A stretch of DNA of 64,000 bases from contig CAIIXF020000011.1 of assembly GCA_903813345.2 (NCBI GenBank), positions 23,109,754 through 23,173,753 on the forward strand. The letters are read 5' to 3'. This stretch comes from Owenia fusiformis (Eukaryota; Annelida; Polychaeta; Sabellida; Oweniidae). The translations under genes were made by a program, and so were the position numbers. This document shows positions 1 to 12,184 of the stretch, one piece after another. Numbering within the stretch: position 1 is the stretch's first letter; the number at the start of each line of letters is the position of its first letter. The notes below the pieces were generated by a model that worked only from the letters and a program-made list of their open reading frames with translations, was not told the origin of the DNA and ran no database searches.

Positions 1-720
1 ATCAACTGGTCTGTATCAAAAAAAACTGATAATGACCAGCGGACCGGCCCTTAGGGGCTACATTGTAATGTGCTGGGAGGTTTAGGCTACAGGGTTTATA
101 CCGAGGGAAATATGTGGGGGACCGTATTGGCATCATTGGTTTCAATGCATTGTACTTCTGCCTTAGTTTCAAAGGCAATAAATTCTTTTTGAAGGGTGTC
201 CTGAGATTCCAAAATTAAGAAATAATTGTACTTATTTGAGAAATTGATTTTAAAGTTTTATAAATTGAATTTTCTTTATTTTATTAAATAATATTCTTTG
301 GTTTTTGAAGATTTTTTACAAAGCAAAACATTATTTTTCATTCTAGATACAATAACATGCATATTGGCATACTTTGTTTTAATATAAGATTGTTATAACT
401 CCAAGTTTTGCAAGTCACATGACCAATTCTTAGAGAGTTGATTGGTTGAAACAGTTGATATCAGATATGACAATTTGAAATTAGAAATAAGCTGTTATTC
501 CGGTGGGAAATTGTATCAACTCCATTTCCATAGTTTTAAAAAAGGATCTTGTAAATTGTTTCAAGGTATGATATTTCATATAAGATATCTCTAGGGTGAG
601 ACCAGGTGACATACAAAAAATCAAGTTTCACATAGCAATACTAAGTAAGATACAGACCTCTAAACTTTCAAACCTTGATTTCTCAGTTCCGTAAAAATGT
701 GAGATAGTACAAAGTTATTC
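1..720. other. Non-coding stretch, nothing recognised
   Basis: AT-rich sequence with no long open frame, no paired inverted repeat and no similarity that I can see to other parts of the window. It ends where the duplicated block at 721 begins. Confidence 0.5.
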
Positions 721-1215
721 TCATGCGACGATATGTTTGTAGGTTTTATCGGATTTGTTTTCTATACATATTGAGCCTTCATAGTGGCATTGGTATGTTA
801 TTGAAGAGCTCCAGGTAATTCATCGATTTCAGACTTCTGTATTATTCATAGTAAACAGTAAAAGCAGATGGAGGCTGAACGTTTATTCTGTTGTAACGAA
901 TGAACATGTATATGTTGGTCTCAATTTAGATGTAGGCATAGGCGTACGGAAACTATAAAAAGTGCATAACAGGCCCATCCTAGAAGCAGGAGATAAAATC
1001 ACCATACAGCCGAAGCGTACATTACATCTCTTCAAAATTGTTTTATTTCTGACAGTTATAGTTACTACATGTAGTATCGGTACACTAAAAATTGAATGCA
1101 TCCTGAATTTTGTGGATAGAGATGTAATCACAAAGGTCGAAGATTGCTATCATAAACAGGTAAGTTTGTAGTTCAAAGGCCGATCCAGAAGTTCTGATAA
1201 AAATGAGGAATCTTT
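721..1215 (+). repeat. Duplicated block, copy 1 (partner 23355-23835)
   Basis: The stretch aligns over nearly its whole length with 23355-23835 in the same orientation, with scattered substitutions and small indels. A further matching piece follows at about 2655-2750 (partner 24140-24220), so the original duplication was longer and copy 1 was later interrupted by the transposon at 1301-2539. The spacing between copies is about 22.6 kb. I do not recognise the family. It could be an old segmental duplication or two copies of a dispersed element. Confidence 0.7.
962..1159 (+). pseudogene. Exon-like open frame with a membrane segment and a splice donor
   Basis: An open frame of 66 codons runs to CAG followed directly by GTAAGT at 1160, a strong 5' splice site. 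The translation has a basic stretch (PKRTLHLFK) followed by about 18 hydrophobic residues (IVLFLTVIVTTCSIGTL), the layout of a signal anchor in type II membrane proteins such as Golgi glycosyltransferases. There is no ATG in frame, and a stop lies just upstream at 956-958. The partner copy near 23585 has ATG at the equivalent of the ATC codon here, but its frame shifts soon after. Both therefore look like decayed first-exon copies. The family is not recognised, and the frame could be chance. Confidence 0.3.
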
Positions 1216-1300
1216 TTCTTTAGTAAAGGAAATCACCTGAAATTTGTACACAATTCACATAATTAATATGCCTATACTGCAGGGACTTTTCAGAATGATT

Positions 1301-2539
1301 CACGATGCCCATGTCAAGCAGCGTGCCTACTAGGCACGCAGTTTGAAACTCTGACAAACTGCGCGCATATTTCAAAATGTGAGACGGGGAGGACACGACT
1401 CCCAAAAAGAGCCAAAATACGAAAAATACAAGGTTGGTCTCGTTCTAAAGATAGTACCATTCTGTGAAGATGAACTTAATTTACTCATAGTACTCAATGT
1501 TTTTCCCGATGTAAACCTAGTTATCTCAATATAAGGGTCTTAAGTAACTTCTGTGTTCAAAATTTACAGTGTAAAGTTATATCTATGTCTTTTTATCGTC
1601 ATTTGCCGTTTATTCAGCCATTGTGTCTGTGTATGCTAGAATATATAGGATCCCTCCATCTGATTAAATCAGCAAAGTTTGTGTTCAAAACGATAATACG
1701 CCATAAACGTGATTTAAACATTTTTCTTGTCAAACTGCGCGCCTATATTCACATGTATTTCCCAAACTGCGTGCCTATCCAAGTTTGTTTTGTATTATTA
1801 GAAAACATAAGCGCCATACAAGGCACATATGTGTCTAATAGTAGAACCCCATAATTGAAACACTATGAGAGTCCATCCACCAAGATGGTGATATGAAAAT
1901 AAAAGTTTTTTTCGTTCCCAACTTAATTGTCACTTCTATTATACATTTTGACTTTCAATATGAAAATCTCATAAAATCTGACGATAAAGCAAAATTTCCA
2001 AAGCTACATGAAAAACACCTACACGTGCCTCTGTAGAAATTCCAATGATAATATGTAGTTTTAATAGTGTATGCACACAGTTTGTAATTTCTGGCTAAAA
2101 TAGGCGCGCAGTTTGTGATTTATTTCTTTTTAATCTCCTGATTATCTGTTTTATCTCGAAATATTTTGAATTATACATGATAAATGTGTAAGGAATTAAA
2201 TATAAAACTAGTCTAAAAGTATTTGTCATTTATGTTTAAAGTGCTAGATCGATTTACGTATATACATTCCTGTTAAATCAGTGACGAAAATGCCATTAAT
2301 ATGCTTATGTTTTAAAACTTAGATTCATTTGCACATAGTTTTTGCTAGTATTTGCAAGATTCGTATATTCGCCACAGAATGAACGCATTGAACAAGAAAA
2401 CAATGCAGGATAAATGTCTTTAAATTACGTTTCAAAATACAGACTCCAACTTAAATGATGCAATGTTCTTAGGCACGCAGTTTGTGATCGAAACAAACTG
2501 CGTGCCTAAGTAGGCGCGCAGCTTGACATGGGCACCGTG
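1301..2539. mobile_element. Non-autonomous DNA transposon, CAC ends, TSD TGATT
   Basis: The left end reads CACGATGCCCATGTCAAGC and the right end, reverse-complemented, reads CACGGTGCCCATGTCAAGC. The similarity continues for about 45 bp. The element is flanked by a perfect 5-bp direct repeat TGATT (1296-1300 and 2540-2544). The motif TAGGCRCGCAGTTTG or its reverse complement recurs at about 1331, 1355, 1731, 1763, 2101, 2470, 2494 and 2511, the kind of subterminal repeat that transposases bind. There is no coding capacity. CAC termini with 5-bp TSDs fit the Transib-type group, but that is inference. Confidence 0.8.
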
Positions 2540-3060
2540 TGATTGATCAACAGGAAATTCTATAATCACACTTTTACTGCCCCATCGTAGAGGCAATTGG
2601 TTCAGGACTTGAGCTCATATTGACGTCATTACTTATAATGAAAATCTGAAAAACTAATTCCAACTTACTGTGTAAAATACAATTTGATATAAAATTCAAT
2701 GAAGATACTCAAAATAACGTCCTTCGTTAAAACACTGCATTTATACATTTTGGTTTCCATCCACCCACCTTTTGTACACATCTCAGGTGTAGGCAGCAAT
2801 CTTAATTTCAACAAATGTTCTAAAATATCGGATTCCTCTTTAGGGGAGCATTGTCTGGGGAATATGGAGAATGTCTTAATATCTTCTGTCCTAATACTTC
2901 TATATTAACTTGTTGCTGATAATATTGTAGACCATGCAAGATTTGTGACATGATCTGTTGTCCCAGTCAAACATGTTTGAATCTATGTCTCTGTCGCTTT
3001 TACGCATTGCTTTACCATTAGTATGCGCCAAATCGCTTCCAAAGTGGCTTAGTTAGTCTA
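2540..3060. other. Intergenic stretch with a short remnant of the duplicated block
   Basis: About 2655-2750 matches 24140-24220 and is the continuation of the block at 721-1215. The rest shows no gene or repeat structure that I recognise. Confidence 0.4.
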
Positions 3061-4239
3061 AACCACGTATATATAAAAAACTATATTTAAAAAAGAGTTT
3101 TTTTATACCAAAACATCTGGCAAATATCCCATGTTGACACGTTACATTTTGAATTATTTTTCGTCTTTAAACGCTCATAACTCAAACAATATATGACTAT
3201 TATACTTATTTTTCGTCTTGATAAAGGTAGATGGAAGTTTTATTTAAAAGGATGAATTTTAGTTAGCGTCCCATATTGTGACGTCATAGAGTCTGAAAAA
3301 GAGAATCTGTTGACAGCGACCTTTTTTGCTCATTTTTTGGTACCTTCAACTTTTCAGGTGTACATTAAACAAAAAATACGAGATCAATTTTTAATAAATC
3401 ATACATGATTATTTTGCTCCTAAACTGTAGTTTATTAATAAATAGTTGATTTTGTTCAAAAAAGTATGTGTTTTCTGTTGTATGTGGAAAAGTGGAGGAC
3501 GAAAGGTTTTCAAAATTCATTAAAATAATAGGGCTAATTTACGCCATTCGCCTATTTTCAAGCACAGCAACACGTATATTTATTTCACCTAAAATATCAA
3601 TTGATTCGTGTTTTATGATGCTCCTAGCCCATTAACAATATATATGATATCAGAGTTATTCGTCTAAAATGTTTTGAGATATAGAGGTAAATGTGGAGGA
3701 CGAAAGGATGTTCATGTGTGTACCATAAACGTACCTCCGCACCCAATATTTAGAGGGGGCTCATATCTGAAGAACATTTCCGAATTTTTATAAAATCACA
3801 CAGATACTGCCTGGCTTCCAAGATGCAAAAATGATTTGCATGGGTAGTGTATCTTGAACACCATTTTTTATGAATGCTGGGGACGCAGTATTAAAAGGAT
3901 AGTCTCAAAATATATAGGTCTGGGAAATGTTTAAGGCATACTGAGTCGCTATAAAATGAATTGCACTACTATTTTCACAATTTTATTGATATTTGGTGTC
4001 AAATACACATATCTTGGTATATTTGAAGTCCCAAAACGGCTTAGTTTCAGAAATATCCCAAATTTAAATTCAAAAATGACCGTTAGCTCCGCACCCTCCG
4101 CTCATTTGCGCCGCACCCAATATTTCCCACAGGCTCTGTCTGCATAGGGTGCACATTCTATCATGTTAAAAGCGAGGATCCTCTGGATTACGCCACAAAA
4201 TGTGTAACAATGCGTGCGCGAGCTTTTTGCGACACGTCA
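3061..4239 (-). mobile_element. Dispersed DNA element (partner 27428-28335, inverted) carrying a nested insertion
   Basis: Positions 3061-3720 and 4151-4239 are the reverse complement of 28170-27545 and 27520-27428 in intron 1 of MFS-A. The right end carries GCGACACGTCA. In the partner copy the same motif forms inverted termini (TGACGTGTCGC and GCGACACGTCA), so the family is a terminal-inverted-repeat element. Between about 3740 and 4151 this copy carries a second element that is absent from the partner. The left boundary is uncertain because it has diverged from the partner. Confidence 0.6.
3740..4151. mobile_element. Nested ~0.4 kb element, second copy at 46156-46527
   Basis: The segment from about 3775 to 4150 is nearly identical to 46156-46525, whereas the host element's other copy at 27520-27545 lacks it. 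The empty copy therefore marks it as an insertion. The sequence CCGCACCCAATATTT occurs near both ends in direct orientation. A small open frame inside it is also present in the second copy, but I see no protein family and treat it as non-coding. The superfamily is unknown. Confidence 0.65.
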
Positions 4240-5560
4240 ATACAAATACCTTCGTTTTGAAACATTAGCAGCAATTTTATTTTCAAACGGTCAGTTTTCA
4301 ACTTTGAATGTTTCATTTTTGTTCATAAAAAGTGTATTTAAAAGTCAAGGTCATTTCAAGGTAAAATGTCAATACTTAGGTAGTTGGCTTTTTAAGACAC
4401 CTGGCCGTTGATTTGACCCTCCACAACCAATGATTAGGTGAAGTCAAGGTCTGAATGGATCAAGGAAATTTCAAGGTCAAAGGTCAATATCTAGCAAGTA
4501 GGTACGAAAGATTTCGAACGGAATGCGTGACATATACGCAATTCGCGTGAAAAGTCCGAACGAAATGCGTAGATTTTTTTTCAGCGTTCGTATTTTTGCT
4601 GTGAAGACGATCTTTTTTAGAAATTTTTCTACAGAAATATTTTTGCTTGACAATTACCAGGTAAAATGCGTATTTGCGTGACATTTTCTGTCACGCAAAA
4701 ATAACTGGCGTGACTTCAAATTCTTCAGCAAATGCGTGACAAATACGCAAATTGCGGGACAGTTGACAGGCCTGCTGTTTATGGGTCAAGGTCATCTCAA
4801 GGTCAGTGGTCAATATCTGAATAATTGGCATTTTGGGGATGCTGCTTCATGTGAGGACCCATTGATATGTGTTCTGAGGTCAAGGTCATTCCTACAAGGT
4901 CAAAATCTCTGTATTTGGCATTTTGAGGCCCTGGGGGCTGCTTTAACCCTTGGCAACTCATGCTAAGGTGACATGAGGTCAAAGTAAATATCTATGGTTC
5001 AAAATTATAGTAAGGTCAAAGGTCAATATCTAGAGAGTTGGCTCGTTTGAGGCTACACTGACATTTGATCACCAATGATAAAGTGACCTGAGATCAGTGT
5101 CATTGTTATAGGTCGAGGTCAGAGATCAATATCTAAATATTTGGCGTTTTGGAGCGGCTGCTGCACTTGACTCCATTGAAACGTGACCTGAGGTCAAGGT
5201 CAATCTAAGGTCAAATTTCAATATCTTAGTGTTTGGCGTTTTAAGGCCTCATGATAAGACTCATGATAAGGTGACGAGGTCAGTCATCATTTAATGGTTC
5301 AATTCAAGATCATCTCAAGGTCAAGGTCAATATCTAGGTATTGGTGTTTCAAGGCACTCGGGGATGCTGTGACACTTGGTGGCCCATTACTAGACGACTT
5401 GGGGTCAAAGTCATTACTGATGGGTCATGTCAATTCAAGGTCAAAAGTGAATATCTAGGTATTAAGCCTTTTAAGGCCTTTTGGCTAGTTTATCTCATGC
5501 ATCAGAAAAGGTCAAAAGTCAATAGCCAGGTATTTGGAATTATTTTTAATGCTCGGGGTG
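4240..5560 (+). repeat. Degenerate satellite of ~100-125 bp units rich in AGGTCA
   Basis: The phrase TCAAGGTCA...CAATATCTAG recurs around 4485, 5023, 5128, 5217, 5325 and 5449, with linking text of the type TTTGGCGTTTTAAGGCC. Units are strongly diverged in length. The array contains many AGGTCA hexamers, several in direct-repeat pairs with 0- or 1-bp spacing. A foreign piece with GCGTGACAAATACGCAA-like motifs at both ends interrupts it at about 4510-4765. A fragment of the same satellite in opposite orientation lies at 14890-14925. Confidence 0.7.
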
Positions 5561-7130
5561 GAAGGTGTGAGAATAGTGCAAAAAATGACTTTATGAGCTG
5601 GATGGAATTTCTGTGTATTTTTATTCTATTTGGGTGTCTTGCATAAAGGATTTCGCCTGCGAAGTATATAACTCTTGCGAACGTATCTAAATACTGGTCC
5701 GAAGAAGACATACCTTGAATTTTTAAGAAAAAAATTGGCTAAAAATGGAAACTACAAAAAGTCAAAATGTTCAACTCAAACAAATTTCTAGCTATCTAAT
5801 ATTAACACTATGTATTATTTAATGTTTTTCAGATGTTTAAGGACCTTCATTAGTGTACTAGTGTCTAGAAATAAGATAATTAAGGACAAAATTTGGCATT
5901 TTTCATCATTTTCGTTTTAGGCAGTAACATATAGTTCCTTATATCTTGAGTTTTATGCTGATTGGTTATTGCATTTTTGATTAAATCTGTTCTTGTACAT
6001 GTCTCCTTTCATTTAAGATACAATAAATGTATATTGGACCACCAATGGTCATATTAGAGCTTTCAGATCTCCCCTACCCCATTTATTATGAAAGATTACC
6101 GAAAAATATGAAAAAGTAAAATAACTTGAATTTATCAACTTTAACAATGTTGTAGCTATTCTATATCAATATTATGTGTTATTTAATGTTTTTCAGATAT
6201 TTCAGAACCCTTATTGGTATACTAGTGCCTAGCAATGAGACATTTAAGGACAGAATTTGGCATTTTTTTTATCATTTTAGCTTTCAGCAGTAACATATAG
6301 CTCCTCATATTTTAAATTTAAGACATACTGGTTGTTGCAATTATGATCAAATCTGTTCTTGTACATGTCTCCTTCCATTTAAGGTATAGAAAATGTACAT
6401 TGGGCCACCGATGGTCATATTAGAGCTTTCAGATCTCCCCTATCCCATTTATCATGAAAAATTAAAGAAAATTATGAACATATAAAATTACTTGAAATTA
6501 TAAACTTTAACAAAGCTGTTGCTATTCTATATCAATAGTATGTGGTATTTAATGTTTTTAAGATATTTCAGAACCTTTATTGGTAAACTAGTGCCTAGAA
6601 ATGAGACATTTAAGGACAAAACGTGGCATTTTTTTTTACTATTTTCGCTTTCAGCAATAACATATAGGTCCTTATATCTTGAGTATTATGCTGACTGGTT
6701 GGTGCATCTTTAGTCAAATTTGTTCTTGTAGATGTCTTCTTTCATTTGAGATATAATATATTTATGTTACTCGGGTAACAATGTATCACCACTCAAGCTT
6801 CGCTTTCATGGATGATACAGTATTACCTTATGTGGAATATTTCCTGTATCACCTGCTGAAACATGTGATAACTGATATTATTTAATGTAACCTTCATTTG
6901 ATTACATGTGTCTAAAGTTTACAGACAAAATTTGGCATTTTTAGCATTCTGCTTTTAGTAGTATCATATAATTTTCCACAATTATAATTCTTTGATGATA
7001 GATTGATATATGTTTTTTATTGAATCTGTCTTCTTTGATTTAAGTTATAGAAAATGTATGTAAGACAACTAATATTTTTATTAGAGGTCTAAGATCTCCC
7101 CTCCACCATTTAAGAAAACCAACAAAAATA
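5560..7130 (+). repeat. ~360-bp satellite, forward array (left arm of large inverted structure)
   Basis: Three to four units share the landmarks AGATCTCCCCTACCCC (about 6063 and 6427), CATATAGTTCCTTATAT and TTAATGTTTTTCAGATATTTCAG, with a period near 364 bp. The same units recur in reverse complement at 12290-14700. The boundary segment 5560-5750 pairs with 14660-14890. No protein-coding potential is evident. Confidence 0.8.
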
Positions 7131-7221
7131 GAATGAAGAAATATGACCAATTTTTCACTTTCAGCAATAGTTGTTTATATTTTTAGTTGAATGCTGATTA
7201 GTTGATATATTTTAGATCATA

Positions 7222-7450
7222 TACGAGGGTTGTCCCAGAAGTAATGCACTATATGCTCTAATTTTCTCTAATATTCTTCAATTCAGCTGAAATTTTGTGT
7301 ATATAACAATTGAAGTTTTATCTATTATATCCTGAAGTTTCAGCATCAAACATTTATAGTAAGTCTTAATATGGTTGCTATAACAACATGGGGGTAGGGG
7401 CTGGTGGGGCAGGTACCAATTTTTCTAATTATGAAAAGATCTAAAGTGAT
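7222..7450 (+). mobile_element. Truncated mariner-type end
   Basis: ACGAGGGTTGTCCCAGAAGT and the following AATGCA resemble the terminal inverted repeat of mariner-family transposons, and the repeat is preceded by TA. A related, more diverged end lies at about 45715-45745. I find no opposite terminus or transposase frame nearby, so this is a solo or truncated end. The inner boundary is arbitrary. Confidence 0.5.
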
Positions 7451-7846
7451 ACTTTATTAATATTTCTTTCCTTTAAATGATCAAAATGTTTGGGAAATTG
7501 TTAAATTTATTCAGCATGATGTTAACCAAGTACAAATTATGACATTTAGCACTGCAATGTCATAATACCACATTTCAATAGTCACGAATTCAAATACATT
7601 CATAGTCAAGAAATTACAAAAATGGCTGCAATGTTGTTAACATGATTGTTCATAACTCTCAAACTTAATCCAGCAACAGCCTGATTTTTCAAAGTCTCCC
7701 TGGTTCTATGTTAGAGCTGCATTTAAGTCATTTTAAATGTCTAAGTTGCCCATTACACCACAAGCTATATATTCAGATATGTAAGATCTCTAAATAATTT
7801 TATAGTTCTGAGAAACTCATCCTAAAATATTGTCCAACAATGTGCA

Positions 7847-8156
7847 CTTTTATCGTATGATCTGTAAAATGAAGCCCTCTGATTGGTCAGTTCTTGTGCT
7901 GTACCAATCTGTATTACTACTGAGGTTGTCCCCGTTGATCATCTCTGTCGCAATACAGAAAATATTGGTACGGAGGGGACAATCTCAGTAGCAATACAGA
8001 GGATCACACGATAAAAACGTTATTGAATGATTTGAAGTGCAATACAGGATATATTCCGTCTCGATATTCTGTATTGGCACTCGACTTCGTCTCGTTCCAA
8101 AACAAAATTTCTCGAACAGAATATATCCTGTATTGCACTTCCAATCATTCAATAAC
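7847..8156. repeat. Two adjacent hairpin palindromes
   Basis: 7847-8017 folds on itself (TTTTATCGT... against ...ACGATAAAA, with ACTGAGGTTGTCCCC against GGGGACAATCTCAGT). 8019-8156 is a second inverted repeat with arms of about 37 nt (GTTATTGAATGATTTGAAGT against its complement) around a loop of about 60 nt. They look like small foldback or MITE-type sequences. No TSD is clear. Confidence 0.65.
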
Positions 8157-8297
8157 TTATAGTGTTGTTTATTGCCACATGGACAGGTTACGAGGGTTTG
8201 TTTGTTTGTGAGTACTGGTACAAGACATCCATCTTTGATATACCTTCAAAAAGGTATTGCACTTTGAGATTCATAGTAATTTATAGTATGCTAACTT

Positions 8298-10769
8298 CAC
8301 TGGGGGGTATCGTGATGCAACAACACCGTGTTGTTGCATCAAGATGGCCAGACTTCCGGTGATAGATTTTCGTACGATATTTTGTTTTCCCAATTTAAAC
8401 CCATTTCTAGGACGAGTTGCTCAATAATAATACACGTGCAGTTAGCCCATGATCTATATTTAAAAAAACTCTCATTAGTATGCATGTAGCATCATCAAGA
8501 AGCGAGAAATTCGCCGTTTTAATTCCTCACTATTGATGCAACAACACCACTCTGTTTATCATCGATGATGCAACAACACCAATGTGCTGATGCAAAAACG
8601 CCAATATAATGTATCATTGAATATCAAGCGAAACTGTTTCACGTTCTGTTTATCTCGTAGGTGTTGGTCGGGACATGAATAAAACGCGTGAGTGCGTGGT
8701 TCATGAATGAAACGTATTTTGTTTGGTTCCTTAATGTATTTGTCTTTATGTTATCAAAGTTAAAAGGATATACAAGGTAAACTAAATACATAGGCTAAGT
8801 ATTGAATCCCCGGGAGCCAACCTCATTGATATTGTATCTGAAAAATAAAGATTATTATTCAATTATTACCGTATCGTATGGAAATTTTTTACAAAGAACT
8901 AATATAACTAGACTTTGGAAATTGAACAAGTTCAATTTCAGACTCCAGATTTGGACTTTTTTAAGCCGAGTCATCCAGAAAAAGATGGATGGATGGATGG
9001 AATAGGAAGGAGGGATAGGACAGAATAGGATGGAACGATAGGAGAGAATAGAGAAGAAAGATAGGATAGAATAGCAAGGAAGGATAAGATAGGAAGGATA
9101 GGAAGGAAAGGATATGAAGGAATGGAAGGAAAGGATAGGAAGGATAGATAGATAGGAAGGAAGGGATATGAAGGATAGATAGGAAGGAACGGATAGGGAT
9201 AAAAGGGATAGGATAGGATAGAATAAGAAGGAATGATAGGATAGAATAGTAGGATAGGATAGGATAGGAAGGATGGATGGAAGGATGGATGGATTTTTCG
9301 ACATTTTCTTGGCTACCCTTGATTTTCTATCAGGATACCATCAGATCGATTTTTCTCGAAATTTCAAAACGCCATAATTTCCGAACCGGAAGTCGGATCG
9401 AAATTTGGTTTGCAGATTCTGATTCCTGAGAAAATTCTTCATTCATAACTCAAACGTTAAATTTGGTGAATTTTTTATTTTGACCTACTTTTTGGACACC
9501 ATATCTCAAAAGTGGGTTAAAATACTTTCTGACGGCAAAGGGCTAACACTATTAGTACACTCTTGGCTACATGTATACACAATTTCGAAGAATATAATTG
9601 AAGTGTAGTGTCAGAATCACAAAAATAAGGAAAACTTTTGAATTTGACCTAGATTTTGACCTAGACATTTTTGTGTCCAAATTTTGAAGCTAGATTGCTT
9701 TTGAGGTACCCTTCATTTAAAGGCTTTCATTAAATTAAGCTGTACTCGGTCGTATATATGTCGTATTTTACACTTCAAAAAAATATTTTTTCCCTTTGAC
9801 TTAACATGGGGCACCAAATTTAGCGATTTTGAGTTTTCAAAACGCCATAACTTCCGATGAGTGTAGGTTTAATGATATTGCAGTTATACAATGCTATTAT
9901 ATAGAGGTTATTTACTGAGAGGGATTCAATATTGGTTTTATTCCGGGACACATTATGATATTTCCCGAGGGCCCAGGGGGAATCTGGGATTACTGTACCC
10001 CTATTAATTTATCTTTTCGGGACCTAAATCCTATTACCTACCTTTTTACTCAATCGGGGAGAACGAATCCAAAGAGAACAATACTTCTACATGTGCGCCG
10101 TGCACGATTTGCAATAGCTCGTCGTGTTTACCGAGAACGAAAGATGCTTGCCCACCATTTTGAATGATACTAACTGGTATCAGGGTCATCAAACTATGGA
10201 ACAGGGGTTTATGATAATAGATTGGGTTACTATAGCTTGCAATGTTAAAGGCGATTGAACTATGTTATAAAACAACTTCCAGTACATTATGATATTTAAA
10301 AGTATAAATTTTTGAAAATACATATAAAGAATCTTCGCCCGCAGGACGTGTATTTTGAATGCCTGAGAAGAACGCAAATGGGTACTGGCCCGGTGTTGCA
10401 ATAGTAGCATTTAAAAATCTGTTCCTCTCGAGATTTATGGTCTTCTGAAATTATACTATTAATTGGTGTTGTTGCATCATTGCTCAAATCTAGAGGAGTG
10501 TTGTTGCATCTTCGGTTTGGTGTTGTTGCATCAATAGTGAGGAACTAAAACCGTGAACTTCTTGCTTCTTGATGATGCTACATGTATACTAATGACAATT
10601 TCTTTAAATATAGATCGTGCGCTAACTTCACGTGTATGGTTATTGAGAAACTCGTCCTAGAAATGGGTTTAAATTGGGGAAACAACATATCGTACGAAAA
10701 TCTATCACCGGAAGTCTGGCCATCTTGATGCAACAACACGGTGTTGTTGCATCACGATACCCCCCAGTG
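8298..10769. mobile_element. 2.5 kb non-autonomous transposon, CAC ends, TSD AACTT
   Basis: The ends CACTGGGGGGTATCGTGATG and its reverse complement begin terminal inverted repeats of about 300 bp (8298-8600 and 10460-10769). A perfect 5-bp TSD, AACTT, lies at 8293-8297 and 10770-10774. Next to each end sits a near-perfect palindrome made of GATGCAACAACACC and its complement, and the same 14-mer recurs singly further in (about 8533, 8568, and mirrored at 10464-10530). The interior holds a GGATA/GGAAGGA microsatellite and about 0.9 kb of non-coding DNA. No transposase is seen. Confidence 0.85.
8985..9296 (+). repeat. Purine-rich microsatellite (GGATGGA / GGATAGGAA)
   Basis: About 310 bp of almost pure purine on the plus strand made of GGATA, GGAAGGA and GGATGGA words. 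The long reverse-strand open frame over it translates to low-complexity S/P/I/L repeats and is not a gene. Confidence 0.9.
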
Positions 10770-11021
10770 AACTTGAAGGACATAAGAAACTTTTAGAGCT
10801 CTTTTTAACTCTCATCCTTTTTTGCAAGCAACATTCTGTATCATCAGACTGAATACAAATTCGCTTAACATTGAATTCCTTTGTCTTGTCTGCGGCACTG
10901 TAGTAACCATGGGCCATAAGGAGAGTGTCAACTTTTTCATGATCAGTATTTAATAGATTGTATATAAGTTGCAACTATCATAAGTGAAATTCAACCCATT
11001 TTAAAGATACAGTTACACGTC

Positions 11022-11913
11022 GCACGAAACTGGGGACAATTAGAGTAACATTATGGCGTCAAAATACCAAAACAATACAATGGGCAGTATAGGGCGCAAT
11101 CAGCATTATAACGTCAAAAACGACAAGCGTTACATTTTGTCAAGTTTAGTCAACCTAAAAATAAGATGCTTTATTCTTATTCAATCCTGGTAAAATTAAC
11201 AGAGCAACAAGATCTCGAGGACAATATTTCTAAAATGTTTTTGATTTTTGAAAAACGGTCAGGAAGTCCACTCGGGGCGTTAGTAAAAATTGATATGTAT
11301 GGGATTTGTGGTAAAAAATCGATGCGTTACATTTTTTCAAGTCTCTAAAAGCAACTCTTATTCTCTTATTATTTGATAAATAAAGAAATCGGTTATTGTT
11401 TCGTAAATTTCGCCATGACAATATTGTGCAGTTAATTTTTTTTTGAAATTAGACCTAAATTAGAAGGTTAAATAAAGGTAAACTTATTGCTTGTCTCCTT
11501 CACCTTCAAAACCTTACACAATTTTGAAAATCTTAAAAGCGTTCATATAAGACGATTTGAACTGTAGCCGCTAGGCAATTGTGACGTCATAAAGGCACAT
11601 GTTTCAATGAATAAAATGTGAAATTTTAGTAAAATTCTGATCAGTATTTCAAAAGTTATCCCGATTTCAACGAACCGTGTAAGCGTGAAATGTTACGCCT
11701 TACAGCGTATTTGACGATGTCGGAGTACATTCAACTTCAAAAATATGGTAGATCCTATCACACTTTCCATGGAAAAATAATTTCAGTGAAATGCGAATAA
11801 AAAATACTTCAAAATGATATATAATGCACATAGTTAGCTTTTTAAATAAGGCAGATATTAACGCTTAAAGCTGAGATTACCCCGTATTTCCCGAATTGTC
11901 CCCAGGTCCGTGC
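11022..11913. mobile_element. Non-autonomous DNA transposon, TSD ACGTC
   Basis: The left end is GCACGAAACTGGGGACAATT and the right end in reverse complement is GCACGGACCTGGGGACAATT (about 18 of 20 matching). A 5-bp direct repeat, ACGTC, flanks it exactly (11017-11021 and 11914-11918). The interior has no convincing coding frame. The 5-bp TSD links it to the CAC-ended elements, although its terminus carries an extra G. Confidence 0.65.
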
Positions 11914-12184
11914 ACGTCATAAGTAACATTGCTTCACAAACCAAAGACAATTAACTTTCCATTTTGTAATCCTTTCCAAAATCATCTTCTTGGTTGTTCT
12001 TCATTTCACAATGTTTGCATTAACCAAAATATCCCCAAGCCCAATTTCCTTCATGAACTTCCTAATTACACCACCCTTAGGTGTAATATGGATTCACCAA
12101 GCCTTTGACAACATTGCAATTGATATGAAGCAATTCAACCAATATGGCTTGATCACTAGTTATATGACACTACTATTATATATT

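Noticed and set aside
8855-9304. 149-residue reverse-strand open frame
   Set aside because: It is the translation of the purine microsatellite, giving only S/P/I/L/Y/F low-complexity sequence.
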